64,000 nt of DNA from NCBI RefSeq assembly GCF_001598855.1, contig NZ_BCZS01000019.1:23433-87432 (forward strand), written 5' to 3'. This DNA is from Pluralibacter gergoviae ATCC 33028 = NBRC 105706 (GTDB taxonomy: Bacteria; Pseudomonadota; Gammaproteobacteria; Enterobacterales; Enterobacteriaceae). The notes beneath the pieces were generated by a model that was not told the origin of the DNA, did not search any database, and saw only the letters and a program-made list of their open reading frames with translations. Position 1 is the stretch's first letter. Each line of letters starts with the position of its first letter. The position numbers and the translations under genes were made by a program. Positions 10,273-18,990 of the stretch are shown here, one piece after another.

Positions 10273-12471
10273 CTACCGGCGGCGCAGCAGCCGCAGCGCA
10301 TTCGCCGTTACCAGCACCGTTGCGCCGGTGTCTGCCATCACCGCCAGCCAGAGTCCCGTCATGCCCAGCAGCGTCGTCACCAGAAAAATGGCCTTCAGCC
10401 CCAGCGCGATGCCGATGTTCTGGCGGATGTTGGCATGGGTGGCGCGGGCCACGTCAATCATCCTGGCCAGGCCGGTCAGGCGGTTGGTGGTCAGCGCGGC
10501 GTCGGCGGCCTCCAGCGCCACGTCGGTGCCGCTGCCCATCGCAATGCCGAGGGTGGCGGCCTTCATCGCCGGGGCGTCGTTGATGCCGTCACCGACCATC
10601 GCCAGCGGCGCGATGGCGTTCAGGCGCGCCACCTCGTTGACCTTATCCTCAGGCAGCATCCCGGCCCGATAGTCGAGCCCCAGATCGCCGGCGATGGCCG
10701 CCGCCGCGCGCGGGTTGTCGCCGGTGAGGATCGTACCCTGCACCCCGAGCTGGCGCAGGGCGGCTATCGCCTCCCGGGCATCGTCCCGCAGCGTATCGCG
10801 CAGCGCCAGCAGGCCGAGCGGGGCGTCGTTCTGTATGACGACGATAACGGTCTGCCCGGCGCTCTCCAGCTCGCCGATCTGCGCCTCGTAGCCTGCCGCC
10901 GGGAATTTGCTGGCGGCGCAGATCTGCACCGGCTGACCGTCCACAATCGCTTCAATGCCCGATCCCGCCAGCGCCCGCTGGCCGTTGGCCTGCGGGAGCG
11001 TCAGGCCGCGCCGCTGCGCCTCCTGAACGATAGCCTGCGCCAGCGGATGGCTGGAGCCCTGCTCGACGGAGGCGGCCAGCGCCAGCAGCGTATTTTCATC
11101 TGCGCCGCTGCGGGCAACGATGGCGGTGACCTGTGGTTTGCCGACCGTCAGGGTGCCGGTTTTGTCGAAGGCGACCTGGCGCACCTGCCCCAGCCGCTCC
11201 AGCGCCGCGCCGCCCTTAATCAGCGCCCCGCGCCGCGCCGCCGCCGCCAGCCCGGAGGTGATGGCCGCAGGCGTGGAGATCACCAGCGCGCACGGACAGC
11301 CGATCAGCAGCAGCGCCAGCCCTTTGTAGATCCACGCCATCCACGCGCCGCCGAACAGCAGGGGCGGGATGACCGCGACCAGCAGGGCTATCGCCATGAT
11401 GGCGGGAGTGTAAATGCGGCTGAAGCGGTCGATAAAGCGCTCAACCGGCGCCCGGCGCTCCTCGGACTCCTCCATCAGGCGCAGGATGCGGTCGATGGCG
11501 CTGTCGCCCGGCTCTGATACCACCGTCAGCTGCACCAGGCGATCGACGCTGGTGGAGCCTGCCGCGACGCGCTCGCCGCGGCGGCGTTCTACCGGCACGG
11601 ATTCGCCGGTGAGGGCGCTCTCATCGAAGCTGGCAAACTCAGAGGCCAGGGTTGCGTCCGCCGGGAGGCGGCCTCCCGCCGCCACCTCAATAACGTCGCC
11701 GGGGCGCAGGTCGCGCTGGGCAACGGTTTCGCGTCTGCCGTCCTGCAGGCGGACGGCGGTATCGGGCTTGAGGGCCATCAGCGCGCTGACGCCCTGGCGG
11801 GCGCGCCCGGCGGCCCAGCCTTCAAGGCGTTCGCCAATCATAAACAGCAGCAGCACCATCGCCGCCTCAGCGGTGGCGCCAATGACCAGCGCGCCGATGG
11901 CGGCGACGCTCATCAGCGTCTCAATGGCGAACCAGCTGCCACTTTTGATCAGGCGCAGCGCCTGGCGGGCAATAGGAACAAGGGCCACCAGTGTGGTAAT
12001 GACAAAGGCGGCCTGGCCAGCCGGATGATTAAGATGCTCAAGACCCCAGCTCAGGGCCATCAGCACCAGCAGAATGAGGATCGGCAGATTCTCTTTGAGG
12101 CGGGAGACCGGCGCCTCCTGCGGCGCGTCTTCATCGCGCAGGCTGTAGCCTGCGGCGCTTACCGCCTGCTCAACCTGCTGACGCACGTCGGCCCCGGCAT
12201 CGACCACCAGCTTTTCAGAGGCGAACAGCACCTGTACGTGATTGACGCCGTTTACCTGGCGGGCCGCGTTCTCGACTTTGCGGGCGCAGGCGGCGCAGTC
12301 CATGCCGCTAACGCGCCAGCTGTAGCGCGTGCCTTCGGTAATCTCCGGCACCGGCTCCGCGGCGGTGCAGGCGTCGTCGCAGCAGCAGTCGTGCGCCGGT
12401 TCATCCGCAGGCGTAAAGCGCAGCGAGGCGAATTGCGGGGTAGGTTTGCGGGTGTTATCAGGGGTCGACAT
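10273..12471 (-). CDS. zntA: Zn(II)/Cd(II)/Pb(II)-translocating P-type ATPase ZntA
   Basis: 732 residues, the E. coli length. Visible elements in order: a Cys-rich N-terminal site DCCCDDAC, a metal-binding domain with GMDCAAC, the membrane metal site GCPCALV, the phosphorylation motif DKTGTLT, the SSHPLA motif, GDGINDAP and the C-terminal MADTGATV containing the conserved metal-binding Asp. It exports zinc, cadmium and lead from the cytoplasm. The promoter upstream is the classic ZntR type. Several long open frames on the opposite strand (for example 10435-11517) are shadows. Confidence 0.97.
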   Translation of the reverse strand: MSTPDNTRKPTPQFASLRFTPADEPAHDCCCDDACTAAEPVPEITEGTRYSWRVSGMDCAACARKVENAARQVNGVNHVQVLFASEKLVVDAGADVRQQVEQAVSAAGYSLRDEDAPQEAPVSRLKENLPILILLVLMALSWGLEHLNHPAGQAAFVITTLVALVPIARQALRLIKSGSWFAIETLMSVAAIGALVIGATAEAAMVLLLFMIGERLEGWAAGRARQGVSALMALKPDTAVRLQDGRRETVAQRDLRPGDVIEVAAGGRLPADATLASEFASFDESALTGESVPVERRRGERVAAGSTSVDRLVQLTVVSEPGDSAIDRILRLMEESEERRAPVERFIDRFSRIYTPAIMAIALLVAVIPPLLFGGAWMAWIYKGLALLLIGCPCALVISTPAAITSGLAAAARRGALIKGGAALERLGQVRQVAFDKTGTLTVGKPQVTAIVARSGADENTLLALAASVEQGSSHPLAQAIVQEAQRRGLTLPQANGQRALAGSGIEAIVDGQPVQICAASKFPAAGYEAQIGELESAGQTVIVVIQNDAPLGLLALRDTLRDDAREAIAALRQLGVQGTILTGDNPRAAAAIAGDLGLDYRAGMLPEDKVNEVARLNAIAPLAMVGDGINDAPAMKAATLGIAMGSGTDVALEAADAALTTNRLTGLARMIDVARATHANIRQNIGIALGLKAIFLVTTLLGMTGLWLAVMADTGATVLVTANALRLLRRR

Positions 12472-12479
12472 AGTCTCTT

Positions 12480-12509
12480 CCGGTTAATGATAATTTTCTC
12501 ATTAACCGG
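12480..12509. repeat. Perfect 11-bp inverted repeat in the zntA leader
   Basis: Arms at 12480-12490 (CCGGTTAATGA) and 12499-12509 (TCATTAACCGG) are exact complements around an 8-nt loop. They fall between the -10 element and the zntA start codon and partly cover the ribosome binding site. The transcription start predicted from the -10 position would lie inside the first arm. Confidence 0.8.
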
Positions 12510-12510
12510 A

Positions 12511-12542
12511 AGCGTACACTCTGGAGTCGACTCCAGAGTCAA
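12511..12542 (-). promoter_or_regulatory. zntA promoter with ZntR operator
   Basis: On the minus strand -35 TTGACT (12542-12537) and -10 TACGCT (12516-12511) are separated by 20 bp, the overlong spacer typical of MerR-family promoters. Within it lies a perfect 22-bp palindrome, 12518-12539, with arms ACTCTGGAGTC and GACTCCAGAGT. This matches the known ZntR site of E. coli. Confidence 0.95.
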
Positions 12543-12547
12543 GACAT

Positions 12548-13174
12548 TTAGAGATAAAGTGCGCGGACGATCAGGAAGTGCCCGGCGAAGTAGCAGCCGG
12601 AAGAGAGGGCGGTATCGGCGCGGAAGCGGCAGCGGTAGTGGCTGAACAGCCAGATCGCGTGGCCGATCAGCAGCAGCGCGGCGCCGAGAAAGCCGGACAG
12701 CGCCGTGGCGATGGGGCGGAAGAACCACAGTTCACCCGCCAGCCAGACCATCACCAGCGTCATGCCGATGAATGTCGATACCGGCATCCGCAGTTCGCCG
12801 AGCCGCGTCCACAGGGCGGCGATCAGCGCCGCGCCAACGATCAGCAGCGCCAGCGGCAGCGGCCAGAAGAAGGACATCGTCATCTGGCTGGCAAACCAGA
12901 TAGTGTACAGCAGGTGCGAGAGGAAGAAGGCGCCGATGGCGTACAGGCGGCGCTGGCTGGGCAGCATCAGCAGCGCATCGCCGACCAACGAGGCGCAGAG
13001 GCCCGCGAGCACCAGGTAGCTGACGGCGGTAAACACCGGCGCCTGCCAGGCGAGCAGCAGCAGCAGGATGAGGGTGACGGGCTTGAACACCCAGCGCTGC
13101 CACACCGGGCCGCGATAGGAGGCATCCACGTAGAGCCAGCCGGACAGACAGACAGCAATAAATGACCAAAGCAT
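12548..13174 (-). CDS. yhhN: YhhN family membrane protein
   Basis: 208 residues starting [20 protein letters not shown], the same length as E. coli YhhN, with about eight hydrophobic segments. The family (TMEM86/YhhN) includes eukaryotic lysoplasmalogenases; the bacterial function is not established. The ATG at 13174 is preferred to one ten codons upstream by match to the family. The gene is divergent from yhhM. Confidence 0.9.
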   Translation of the reverse strand: MLWSFIAVCLSGWLYVDASYRGPVWQRWVFKPVTLILLLLLAWQAPVFTAVSYLVLAGLCASLVGDALLMLPSQRRLYAIGAFFLSHLLYTIWFASQMTMSFFWPLPLALLIVGAALIAALWTRLGELRMPVSTFIGMTLVMVWLAGELWFFRPIATALSGFLGAALLLIGHAIWLFSHYRCRFRADTALSSGCYFAGHFLIVRALYL

Positions 13175-13206
13175 ATTTAAGTCCCTGTATCTGTTATTTT
13201 TCACGA

Positions 13207-13228
13207 ACTACACTGCATCCAGTGTAGT
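13207..13228. repeat. Perfect interrupted palindrome between yhhN and yhhM
   Basis: Arms ACTACACTG (13207-13215) and CAGTGTAGT (13220-13228) around a CATC spacer lie in the divergent intergenic region. The form is that of a dimeric repressor site or a small hairpin; no known regulator was matched. Confidence 0.6.
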
Positions 13229-13302
13229 GGCGCGGGCAGCAGAATAGCAATGCCGCCGCGCGCAGAGTATGCTGATTTCCGCTAAATCTGATTGAGGTTT
13301 TC

Positions 13303-13659
13303 GTGGGTAAAGTACCGCCGTTTCTGCTCATCATCGTCGTGATTATCGCCGTTGCCGCTTCGTACCGCTTCGTCCAGCAGCGCCGCGAACGAGCGGAGAA
13401 CCGGGCCGCGCCGCAGCTCGAAACGCGGGTTAAGGTGAGCAATAAGCGCGAGAAAGTGCTTAACGACAGGCGATCCCGCCAGCAGATGACGACGCCAGCG
13501 GGCAGTACGGTGCGCTATGAGGCGAGCTTCAGGCCGCTCTCCGGCGGCGCAGCGATGACCTTTCGGCTCAGCGAGGCGCAGTACCATCGGCTAACGGTGG
13601 GCGACCGGGGCACGCTGAGCTACAGGGGGAGCCAGTTTGTAAACTTTGCCGGCGAGTAA
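13303..13659 (+). CDS. yhhM: DUF2500 family membrane-anchored protein YhhM
   Basis: 118 residues with a GTG start (TGAGG Shine-Dalgarno just upstream). A single N-terminal membrane segment (residues about 5-23) precedes a soluble domain beginning with KVSNKREKVLNDRRSRQQ. It matches E. coli YhhM (119 aa), a conserved protein of unknown function. It is convergent with yhhL, with 2 bp between stops. Confidence 0.9.
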   Translation: MGKVPPFLLIIVVIIAVAASYRFVQQRRERAENRAAPQLETRVKVSNKREKVLNDRRSRQQMTTPAGSTVRYEASFRPLSGGAAMTFRLSEAQYHRLTVGDRGTLSYRGSQFVNFAGE

Positions 13660-13661
13660 GC

Positions 13662-13937
13662 CTACTTTTTCAGCTGCGCCTTGAGCTTCTTCTGCCACAC
13701 CAGCAGTTCGAAAACGCCGAACAGTACGATGCGCGCCTCTTCGAGTTTGGTCATCTGCGGGCCGTCCTTCGGCAGCGTCGATTTCATCAGCGCCGCCTGC
13801 ATCCCGTGCATCAGCACCATAAATACCAGCGCCACGTTGACGAAGATATTCAGCGGCCGCGGGAAGGGATGAAAAAGGTTCAGTATCAAAAAGGCCCAGA
13901 CGAACAGCATCAGCAGACGGCCCAGATTAATCAGCAT
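13662..13937 (-). CDS. yhhL: DUF1145 family small membrane protein YhhL
   Basis: 91 residues with two predicted membrane helices (residues about 5-22 and 30-48) and a basic C-terminus (KKLKAQLKK). It matches YhhL (DUF1145), of unknown function. Its start overlaps the 3' end of rsmD by 11 bp, so the two are translated from one message. Confidence 0.9.
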   Translation of the reverse strand: MLINLGRLLMLFVWAFLILNLFHPFPRPLNIFVNVALVFMVLMHGMQAALMKSTLPKDGPQMTKLEEARIVLFGVFELLVWQKKLKAQLKK

Positions 13938-14523
13938 GATTTTCCCCCTGCGCTTCGCGCTGGTAAAGGCGATAGGCGACCTGGCCGGCCACCTTCTCGC
14001 GATATAAATGCCAGTGGCCGGGCACCGGCGGCAGGCCGTTTTCCACTTCGCTCTCCACGTAGATCAGCGCCTCGTCGGCCAGCCAGCCGTTCGCTTCCAG
14101 CAGGCGCAGCGTCTCATCCAGCAGCCCTTTGCGAAAGGGCGGATCGATAAAGACCACGTCATGCGGCGTGCCGGGCTGGGCGAGATGCGTCAGGGTATTC
14201 GTATTGATCACCTGTCCGCTGGCGGCCTTCAGGGTTGCCAGATTCTTCTGCAGCTGGGCGGCGACGCCGCGCTCCATCTCCAGCAGCGTGGCGCTTCCGG
14301 CATAGCGCGACAGCGCCTCCAGGCCCAGCGCGCCGCTGCCGGCAAAGCAGTCCAGGCAGCGGGCATCGACCATCGACGGCGCCAGCCAGTTAAACAGGGT
14401 TTCGCGGACCCGGTCGGTCGTCGGCCGCAGGCCGGGGCTGTCCGGCACCGGCAGCTTACGCCCCCGCCATTGTCCGCCTATAATGCGGATCTGACCGCTG
14501 CCGCTGTGATTTGGTTTCTTCAT
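13927..14523 (-). CDS. rsmD: 16S rRNA (guanine966-N2)-methyltransferase RsmD
   Basis: 198 residues, as in E. coli. It methylates G966 of 16S rRNA in the 30S subunit. The SAM-binding LDCFAGSGALGLEALSR and the catalytic DPPF motif in VVFIDPPFRKG are present. It is upstream of and overlaps yhhL, and is divergent from ftsY across 143 bp. Confidence 0.96.
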   Translation of the reverse strand: MKKPNHSGSGQIRIIGGQWRGRKLPVPDSPGLRPTTDRVRETLFNWLAPSMVDARCLDCFAGSGALGLEALSRYAGSATLLEMERGVAAQLQKNLATLKAASGQVINTNTLTHLAQPGTPHDVVFIDPPFRKGLLDETLRLLEANGWLADEALIYVESEVENGLPPVPGHWHLYREKVAGQVAYRLYQREAQGENHAD

Positions 14524-14666
14524 GGTGTATTTAGCCCGGGCTGGATTGTTTTTCCAGCGGTGATGCGCGTTCAGTTAAGTGATAGACTATTTCATCATTT
14601 TTTTAGCTTCCATGTACATAGCGGTAACGCGGTCGCGGGAGTCAACAGCGAAGAGTGTGGTCGCCG

Positions 14667-16106
14667 ATGGCAAAGAACAAAAAGAAAGGCTTTTTTTCGT
14701 GGCTGGGTTTTGGCAACAAAGAGCAGGAGCCGCAGCAGCCGGAAGCCGAAGAGCAGTTAGCGGACGACGGGCAAGCGCCCGCGGAGCCAGCGGTTGCGGA
14801 GGTTGCTGAGCACATAGCAGAGCCGGAAGCTGAACCTGCGGCGCACAGCGAAGAAGAGACGCAGGCGTTTGCCGATGAGGTCGTCGAGGTGACGCAGGAG
14901 GTGGTCCAGCAGGAGAGCGTTGCGCTGCCGAAAGCGGCGGCAGAGCCGGCGCCGACCGTGGAGCCTGAACCTGTCGCGGAAGCGGAGGTTATCGTTGCGC
15001 CTGAACCTGTTGCCGGGGCGATCCCCGCCGCGCCGCTGCAAGACGCCGACATCGTTGAAGAGACGGCCGACGAACCGGCCCTGAGCGACGAAGAGCTTGA
15101 GGCCCTGGCGCTGGCCGCGGCCGATGAGTCAGAGCAGGCGGAAGACGACGTTCAGGAGACGCAGCAGGAGCAGGAGAAACCGACCAAAGAGGGTTTCTTC
15201 GCCCGCCTCAAGCGCAGCCTGCTGAAAACCAAAGAAAATCTCGGTTCCGGATTTATCAGTCTTTTCCGCGGCAAGAAAATCGACGACGATCTCTTTGAAG
15301 AGCTGGAAGAGCAGCTGCTGATTGCCGACGTCGGCGTTGATACCACGCGTAAAATCATCGCCAACCTGACCGAAGGGGCCAGCCGCAGGCAGCTGCGCGA
15401 CGCCGAGGCGCTGTACGGCCTGCTGAAAGAAGAGATGAGCGAAATCCTCGCTAAAGTGGATGAGCCGCTGAATATTGAAGGCAAAATGCCGTTTGTTATT
15501 CTGATGGTCGGCGTCAACGGCGTGGGTAAAACCACCACCATCGGCAAACTGGCGCGCCAGTTTGAGCAGCAGGGTAAATCGGTGATGCTGGCGGCGGGCG
15601 ACACCTTCCGCGCGGCGGCGGTTGAACAGCTGCAGGTGTGGGGCCAGCGCAATAATATTCCGGTGATTGCCCAGCACACCGGCGCCGATTCGGCCTCGGT
15701 GATTTTCGACGCCATCCAGGCCGCGAAGGCGCGCCACGTTGACGTGCTGATTGCCGATACGGCGGGTCGTCTGCAGAACAAATCGCACCTGATGGAAGAG
15801 CTGAAGAAAATCGTCAGGGTGATGAAAAAGCTCGATGAAGATGCGCCGCATGAAGTGATGCTGACCATTGACGCCAGCACCGGCCAGAACGCGATTAGCC
15901 AGGCGAAGCTGTTCCATGAGGCGGTTGGTCTGACCGGGATCACGCTGACCAAGCTGGACGGCACCGCGAAAGGCGGGGTGATCTTCTCGGTAGCCGATCA
16001 GTTCGGCATTCCGATCCGCTATATTGGCGTCGGGGAACGTATCGAAGACCTGCGTCCATTTAAATCGGACGATTTTATAGAGGCACTTTTTGCCCGAGAG
16101 GATTAA
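14667..16106 (+). CDS. ftsY: Signal recognition particle receptor FtsY
   Basis: 479 residues from MAKNKKKGFFSWLGFG, against 497 in E. coli. The N-terminal A domain (about 165 residues) is highly acidic, rich in Glu, Ala and Pro, and divergent, as usual. The NG domain starts near KEGFFARLKRSLLKTKENLGSG and has GVNGVGKTTT, DTFRAAA, DTAGR and TKLDG GTPase motifs. It docks SRP-ribosome complexes at the membrane. The ATG at 14667 is chosen over an upstream in-frame GTG by family match. It leads the ftsYEX operon, with ftsE 2 bp downstream. Confidence 0.96.
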   Translation: MAKNKKKGFFSWLGFGNKEQEPQQPEAEEQLADDGQAPAEPAVAEVAEHIAEPEAEPAAHSEEETQAFADEVVEVTQEVVQQESVALPKAAAEPAPTVEPEPVAEAEVIVAPEPVAGAIPAAPLQDADIVEETADEPALSDEELEALALAAADESEQAEDDVQETQQEQEKPTKEGFFARLKRSLLKTKENLGSGFISLFRGKKIDDDLFEELEEQLLIADVGVDTTRKIIANLTEGASRRQLRDAEALYGLLKEEMSEILAKVDEPLNIEGKMPFVILMVGVNGVGKTTTIGKLARQFEQQGKSVMLAAGDTFRAAAVEQLQVWGQRNNIPVIAQHTGADSASVIFDAIQAAKARHVDVLIADTAGRLQNKSHLMEELKKIVRVMKKLDEDAPHEVMLTIDASTGQNAISQAKLFHEAVGLTGITLTKLDGTAKGGVIFSVADQFGIPIRYIGVGERIEDLRPFKSDDFIEALFARED

Positions 16107-16108
16107 CA

Positions 16109-16774
16109 ATGATTCGCTTTGAACACGTCAGCAAAGCCTATCTCGGTGGGAGACAAGCGCTGCAGGGCATTAATTTTCGCCTGCAGCCGGGCGAGATGGC
16201 ATTTCTGACCGGCCATTCCGGCGCGGGTAAAAGTACCCTGCTGAAGCTTATCTGCGGGATTGAACGTCCGAGCGCCGGAAAGATCTGGTTCAGCGGTCAT
16301 GAGATCAGCCGTCTGAAAAACCGCGAAGTGCCGTTTCTGCGTCGCCAGATCGGCATGATTTTTCAGGATCACCACCTGCTGATGGACAGGACCGTCTACG
16401 ACAACGTCGCTATTCCGCTGATCATCGCCGGCGCCAGCGGCGACGATATCCGCCGCCGCGTGTCGGCGGCGCTGGATAAGGTGGGGCTGCTGGACAAAGC
16501 GAGAAGTTTTCCTATTCAGCTCTCCGGCGGTGAGCAGCAGCGCGTGGGCATCGCCCGGGCGGTGGTGAATAAGCCGGCGGTGCTGCTGGCGGATGAACCG
16601 ACCGGCAACCTCGACGAGGCGCTGTCGGAAGGTATTCTGCGCCTGTTTGAAGAATTTAACCGGGTTGGCGTGACGGTACTGATGGCCACCCATGATATGG
16701 GGCTTATCCACAGCCGCAACTACCGCATCCTGACCCTCAGCGACGGACATCTGCACGGAGGCCACGGTGAATAA
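16109..16774 (+). CDS. ftsE: Cell-division ATP-binding protein FtsE
   Basis: 221 residues (E. coli 222). Walker [10 protein letters not shown], signature [14 protein letters not shown] and Walker [13 protein letters not shown] are intact. With FtsX it forms an ABC-type complex that activates amidases through EnvC at the septum. The stop codon overlaps the ftsX start by 8 bp. Confidence 0.97.
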   Translation: MIRFEHVSKAYLGGRQALQGINFRLQPGEMAFLTGHSGAGKSTLLKLICGIERPSAGKIWFSGHEISRLKNREVPFLRRQIGMIFQDHHLLMDRTVYDNVAIPLIIAGASGDDIRRRVSAALDKVGLLDKARSFPIQLSGGEQQRVGIARAVVNKPAVLLADEPTGNLDEALSEGILRLFEEFNRVGVTVLMATHDMGLIHSRNYRILTLSDGHLHGGHGE

Positions 16775-17822
16775 ACGCGAGGCGATGAACCACATCCGCC
16801 GGTTCGGCAACCGCTTTGACCGGCTGCGCAATACGGCGAGCGGCAAGGGCAGCGGCGGCGGGGCGCCCCGGCGTCAGAAGTCGCCGCCGAAGCCAAACTC
16901 CCGCAAAACCAACGTTTTCAACGAGCAGGTGCGCTACGCGTTCCACGGCGCGCTGCAGGATCTGAAAAGCAAACCGCTGGCGACCTTCCTGACGGTGATG
17001 GTGATTGCCATCTCCCTGACGCTGCCGAGCGTCTGCTACATGGTCTACAAGAACGTCAACACCGCGGCCTCTCAGTACTATCCGTCGCCGCAGATCACCG
17101 TCTATCTTGAGAAAACCCTCGACGACGACGCGGCGGCGAGAGTGGTCGGCCAACTGCAGGCCGAGCAGGGCGTGGATAAGGTCAACTATCTGTCGCGGGA
17201 TGAGGCGCTGGGCGAGTTCCGCAACTGGTCCGGTTTCGGCGGCGCGCTGGATATGCTGGAAGAGAATCCGCTGCCGGCGGTAGCGGTGGTGGTGCCGAAG
17301 CTCGATTTCCAGGGCACCGATTCGCTCAATACCCTGCGCGACCGCATCTCCCGCATTCAGGGCGTTGATGAAGTGCGGATGGACGACAGCTGGTTCGCCC
17401 GCCTGGCCTCGATCACCGGGCTGGTGGGCCGCGTGTCGGCGATGATTGGCGTGCTGATGGTGGCGGCAGTGTTCCTCGTTATCGGCAACAGCGTGCGCCT
17501 GAGCATCTTTGCCCGCCGCGATACCATCAACGTGCAGAAAGTGATTGGCGCCACCGACGGTTTTATCCTGCGCCCGTTCCTCTACGGCGGCGCGCTGCTC
17601 GGTTTCTCCGGCGCTTTCCTGTCGCTGATCCTCTCGGAAATCCTGGTGATGCGCCTCTCCTCGGCGGTCACCGAGGTGGCGAAAGTCTTCGGCACCCAGT
17701 TTGAGCTGACCGGCCTCGGGTTTGACGAATGTCTGCTGATGCTGCTGGTGTGCTCGATGATTGGCTGGATCGCCGCCTGGCTGGCAACCGTGCAACATTT
17801 ACGTCACTTTACCCCGGAATAA
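16767..17822 (+). CDS. ftsX: Cell-division membrane protein FtsX
   Basis: 351 residues with a GTG start inside the end of ftsE. A basic cytoplasmic N-terminus (residues 1-70) is followed by one membrane helix, a periplasmic domain of about 110 residues that in E. coli binds EnvC, and three C-terminal helices. Together with FtsE it controls peptidoglycan hydrolysis at division. The end is the conserved [13 protein letters not shown]. Confidence 0.96.
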   Translation: MNKREAMNHIRRFGNRFDRLRNTASGKGSGGGAPRRQKSPPKPNSRKTNVFNEQVRYAFHGALQDLKSKPLATFLTVMVIAISLTLPSVCYMVYKNVNTAASQYYPSPQITVYLEKTLDDDAAARVVGQLQAEQGVDKVNYLSRDEALGEFRNWSGFGGALDMLEENPLPAVAVVVPKLDFQGTDSLNTLRDRISRIQGVDEVRMDDSWFARLASITGLVGRVSAMIGVLMVAAVFLVIGNSVRLSIFARRDTINVQKVIGATDGFILRPFLYGGALLGFSGAFLSLILSEILVMRLSSAVTEVAKVFGTQFELTGLGFDECLLMLLVCSMIGWIAAWLATVQHLRHFTPE

Positions 17823-17840
17823 AAAATTTCTGGTATACTC

Positions 17841-17877
17841 TTTCCCTGCTGCAGTGAGTCTCGCGCCAGCAGGGAAA
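17841..17877 (+). repeat. Inverted repeat after ftsX
   Basis: Perfect 11-bp arms TTTCCCTGCTG (17841-17851) and CAGCAGGGAAA (17867-17877) enclose a 15-nt loop. It begins 18 bp after the ftsX stop. No T run follows directly, so it may be a weak ftsYEX terminator or an RNA 3'-end stabiliser. Confidence 0.6.
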
Positions 17878-18082
17878 GCACTTTCCCATTCTGCTTTTTC
17901 CCTGCCTCAACTATCATCAGACTTCACATTTTGTGTGCAATTTATTCACACCGTTGCATTGAACTTGTGGATAAAATCACTGTCTGATACAAGAGTGGAT
18001 GATAATCTCGTTGCTCATAGATCTGGCCGCCGTGTTGCCTGACGGGGACAGCGCGGCCAGGACGAAATTTGAGAGGAATTGA
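17878..18082 (+). promoter_or_regulatory. rpoH promoter region with DnaA boxes
   Basis: The sequence TTGCATTGAACTTGTGG followed by ATAAAATCAC closely matches the E. coli rpoH promoter cluster. Two DnaA boxes are visible: TTATTCACA at 17942-17950 and TGTGGATAA at 17966-17974 (reverse of TTATCCACA). DnaA is known to repress some rpoH promoters in E. coli. Individual promoters were not assigned. Confidence 0.7.
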
Positions 18083-18937
18083 ATGACCAAAGAAATGCAA
18101 AATTTAGCTTTAGCCCCTGTTGGTAACCTGGAGTCTTACGTCCGGGCTGCAAACGCATGGCCGATGTTATCGGCCGATGAAGAGCGGGCGCTGGCTGAAA
18201 AGCTGCATTACCAGGGCGATCTGGAAGCAGCTAAGACGCTGATCCTGTCTCACCTGCGCTTTGTTGTTCACGTTGCTCGTAACTACTCGGGCTATGGCCT
18301 GCCGCAGGCGGATCTGATTCAGGAAGGTAACATCGGCCTGATGAAAGCCGTGCGCCGCTTCAATCCGGAAGTGGGCGTGCGCCTGGTCTCTTTCGCCGTG
18401 CACTGGATCAAGGCTGAAATTCACGAGTATGTGCTGCGTAACTGGCGCATCGTGAAGGTCGCAACCACCAAAGCACAGCGTAAGCTGTTCTTTAACCTGC
18501 GTAAAACCAAGCAGCGTCTGGGCTGGTTTAATCAGGACGAGGTCGAAATGGTGGCGCGCGAGCTGGGTGTATCCAGCAAAGACGTGCGTGAAATGGAGTC
18601 GCGCATGGCGGCCCAGGACATGACCTTTGACCTGTCCTCTGACGACGACGGCGACAGCCAGCCGATGGCGCCGGTGCTGTTTCTGCAGGATAAGACCTCA
18701 AACTTTGCCGACGGCATTGAGGACGATAACTGGGAAGAGCAGGCGGCCAACAAGCTGACCGACGCCATGCAGGGTCTTGACGAGCGTAGTCAGGACATCA
18801 TCCGCGCCCGCTGGCTGGACGAAGATAACAAGTCCACGCTGCAGGAGCTGGCCGACCGCTACGGCGTGTCCGCAGAGCGCGTGCGTCAGCTTGAAAAGAA
18901 CGCGATGAAGAAACTGCGTATCGCGATTGAAGCCTGA
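18083..18937 (+). CDS. rpoH: RNA polymerase sigma-32 factor
   Basis: 284 residues, the E. coli length. Sigma-32 directs transcription of heat-shock genes. Region 2 (about residues 50-125), the RpoH box QRKLFFNLR and a C-terminal region 4 helix-turn-helix ([19 protein letters not shown]) are intact. GAGAGG and GAATTG precede the ATG. The first 50 codons are close to E. coli at the base level, consistent with conservation of the mRNA thermosensor structure in that region (inference). Confidence 0.97.
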   Translation: MTKEMQNLALAPVGNLESYVRAANAWPMLSADEERALAEKLHYQGDLEAAKTLILSHLRFVVHVARNYSGYGLPQADLIQEGNIGLMKAVRRFNPEVGVRLVSFAVHWIKAEIHEYVLRNWRIVKVATTKAQRKLFFNLRKTKQRLGWFNQDEVEMVARELGVSSKDVREMESRMAAQDMTFDLSSDDDGDSQPMAPVLFLQDKTSNFADGIEDDNWEEQAANKLTDAMQGLDERSQDIIRARWLDEDNKSTLQELADRYGVSAERVRQLEKNAMKKLRIAIEA

Positions 18938-18959
18938 TCCGCGCTAGCGCACGGAACCG

Positions 18960-18990
18960 AAGCCCGGCGAGTTAATCCGTCGGGCTTTCG
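18960..18990 (+). terminator. rpoH terminator
   Basis: AAGCCCGGCG (18960-18969) pairs with CGTCGGGCTT (18978-18987) with one G-T pair; TTCGCATTTT follows. The last codons of the convergent MocR-type regulator are read through the same hairpin. Confidence 0.75.

Noticed and set aside
10435..12645. Several long plus-strand frames opposite zntA
   Set aside because: Low-complexity Arg/Gly/Ala-rich products typical of antisense shadows; zntA accounts for the region fully.
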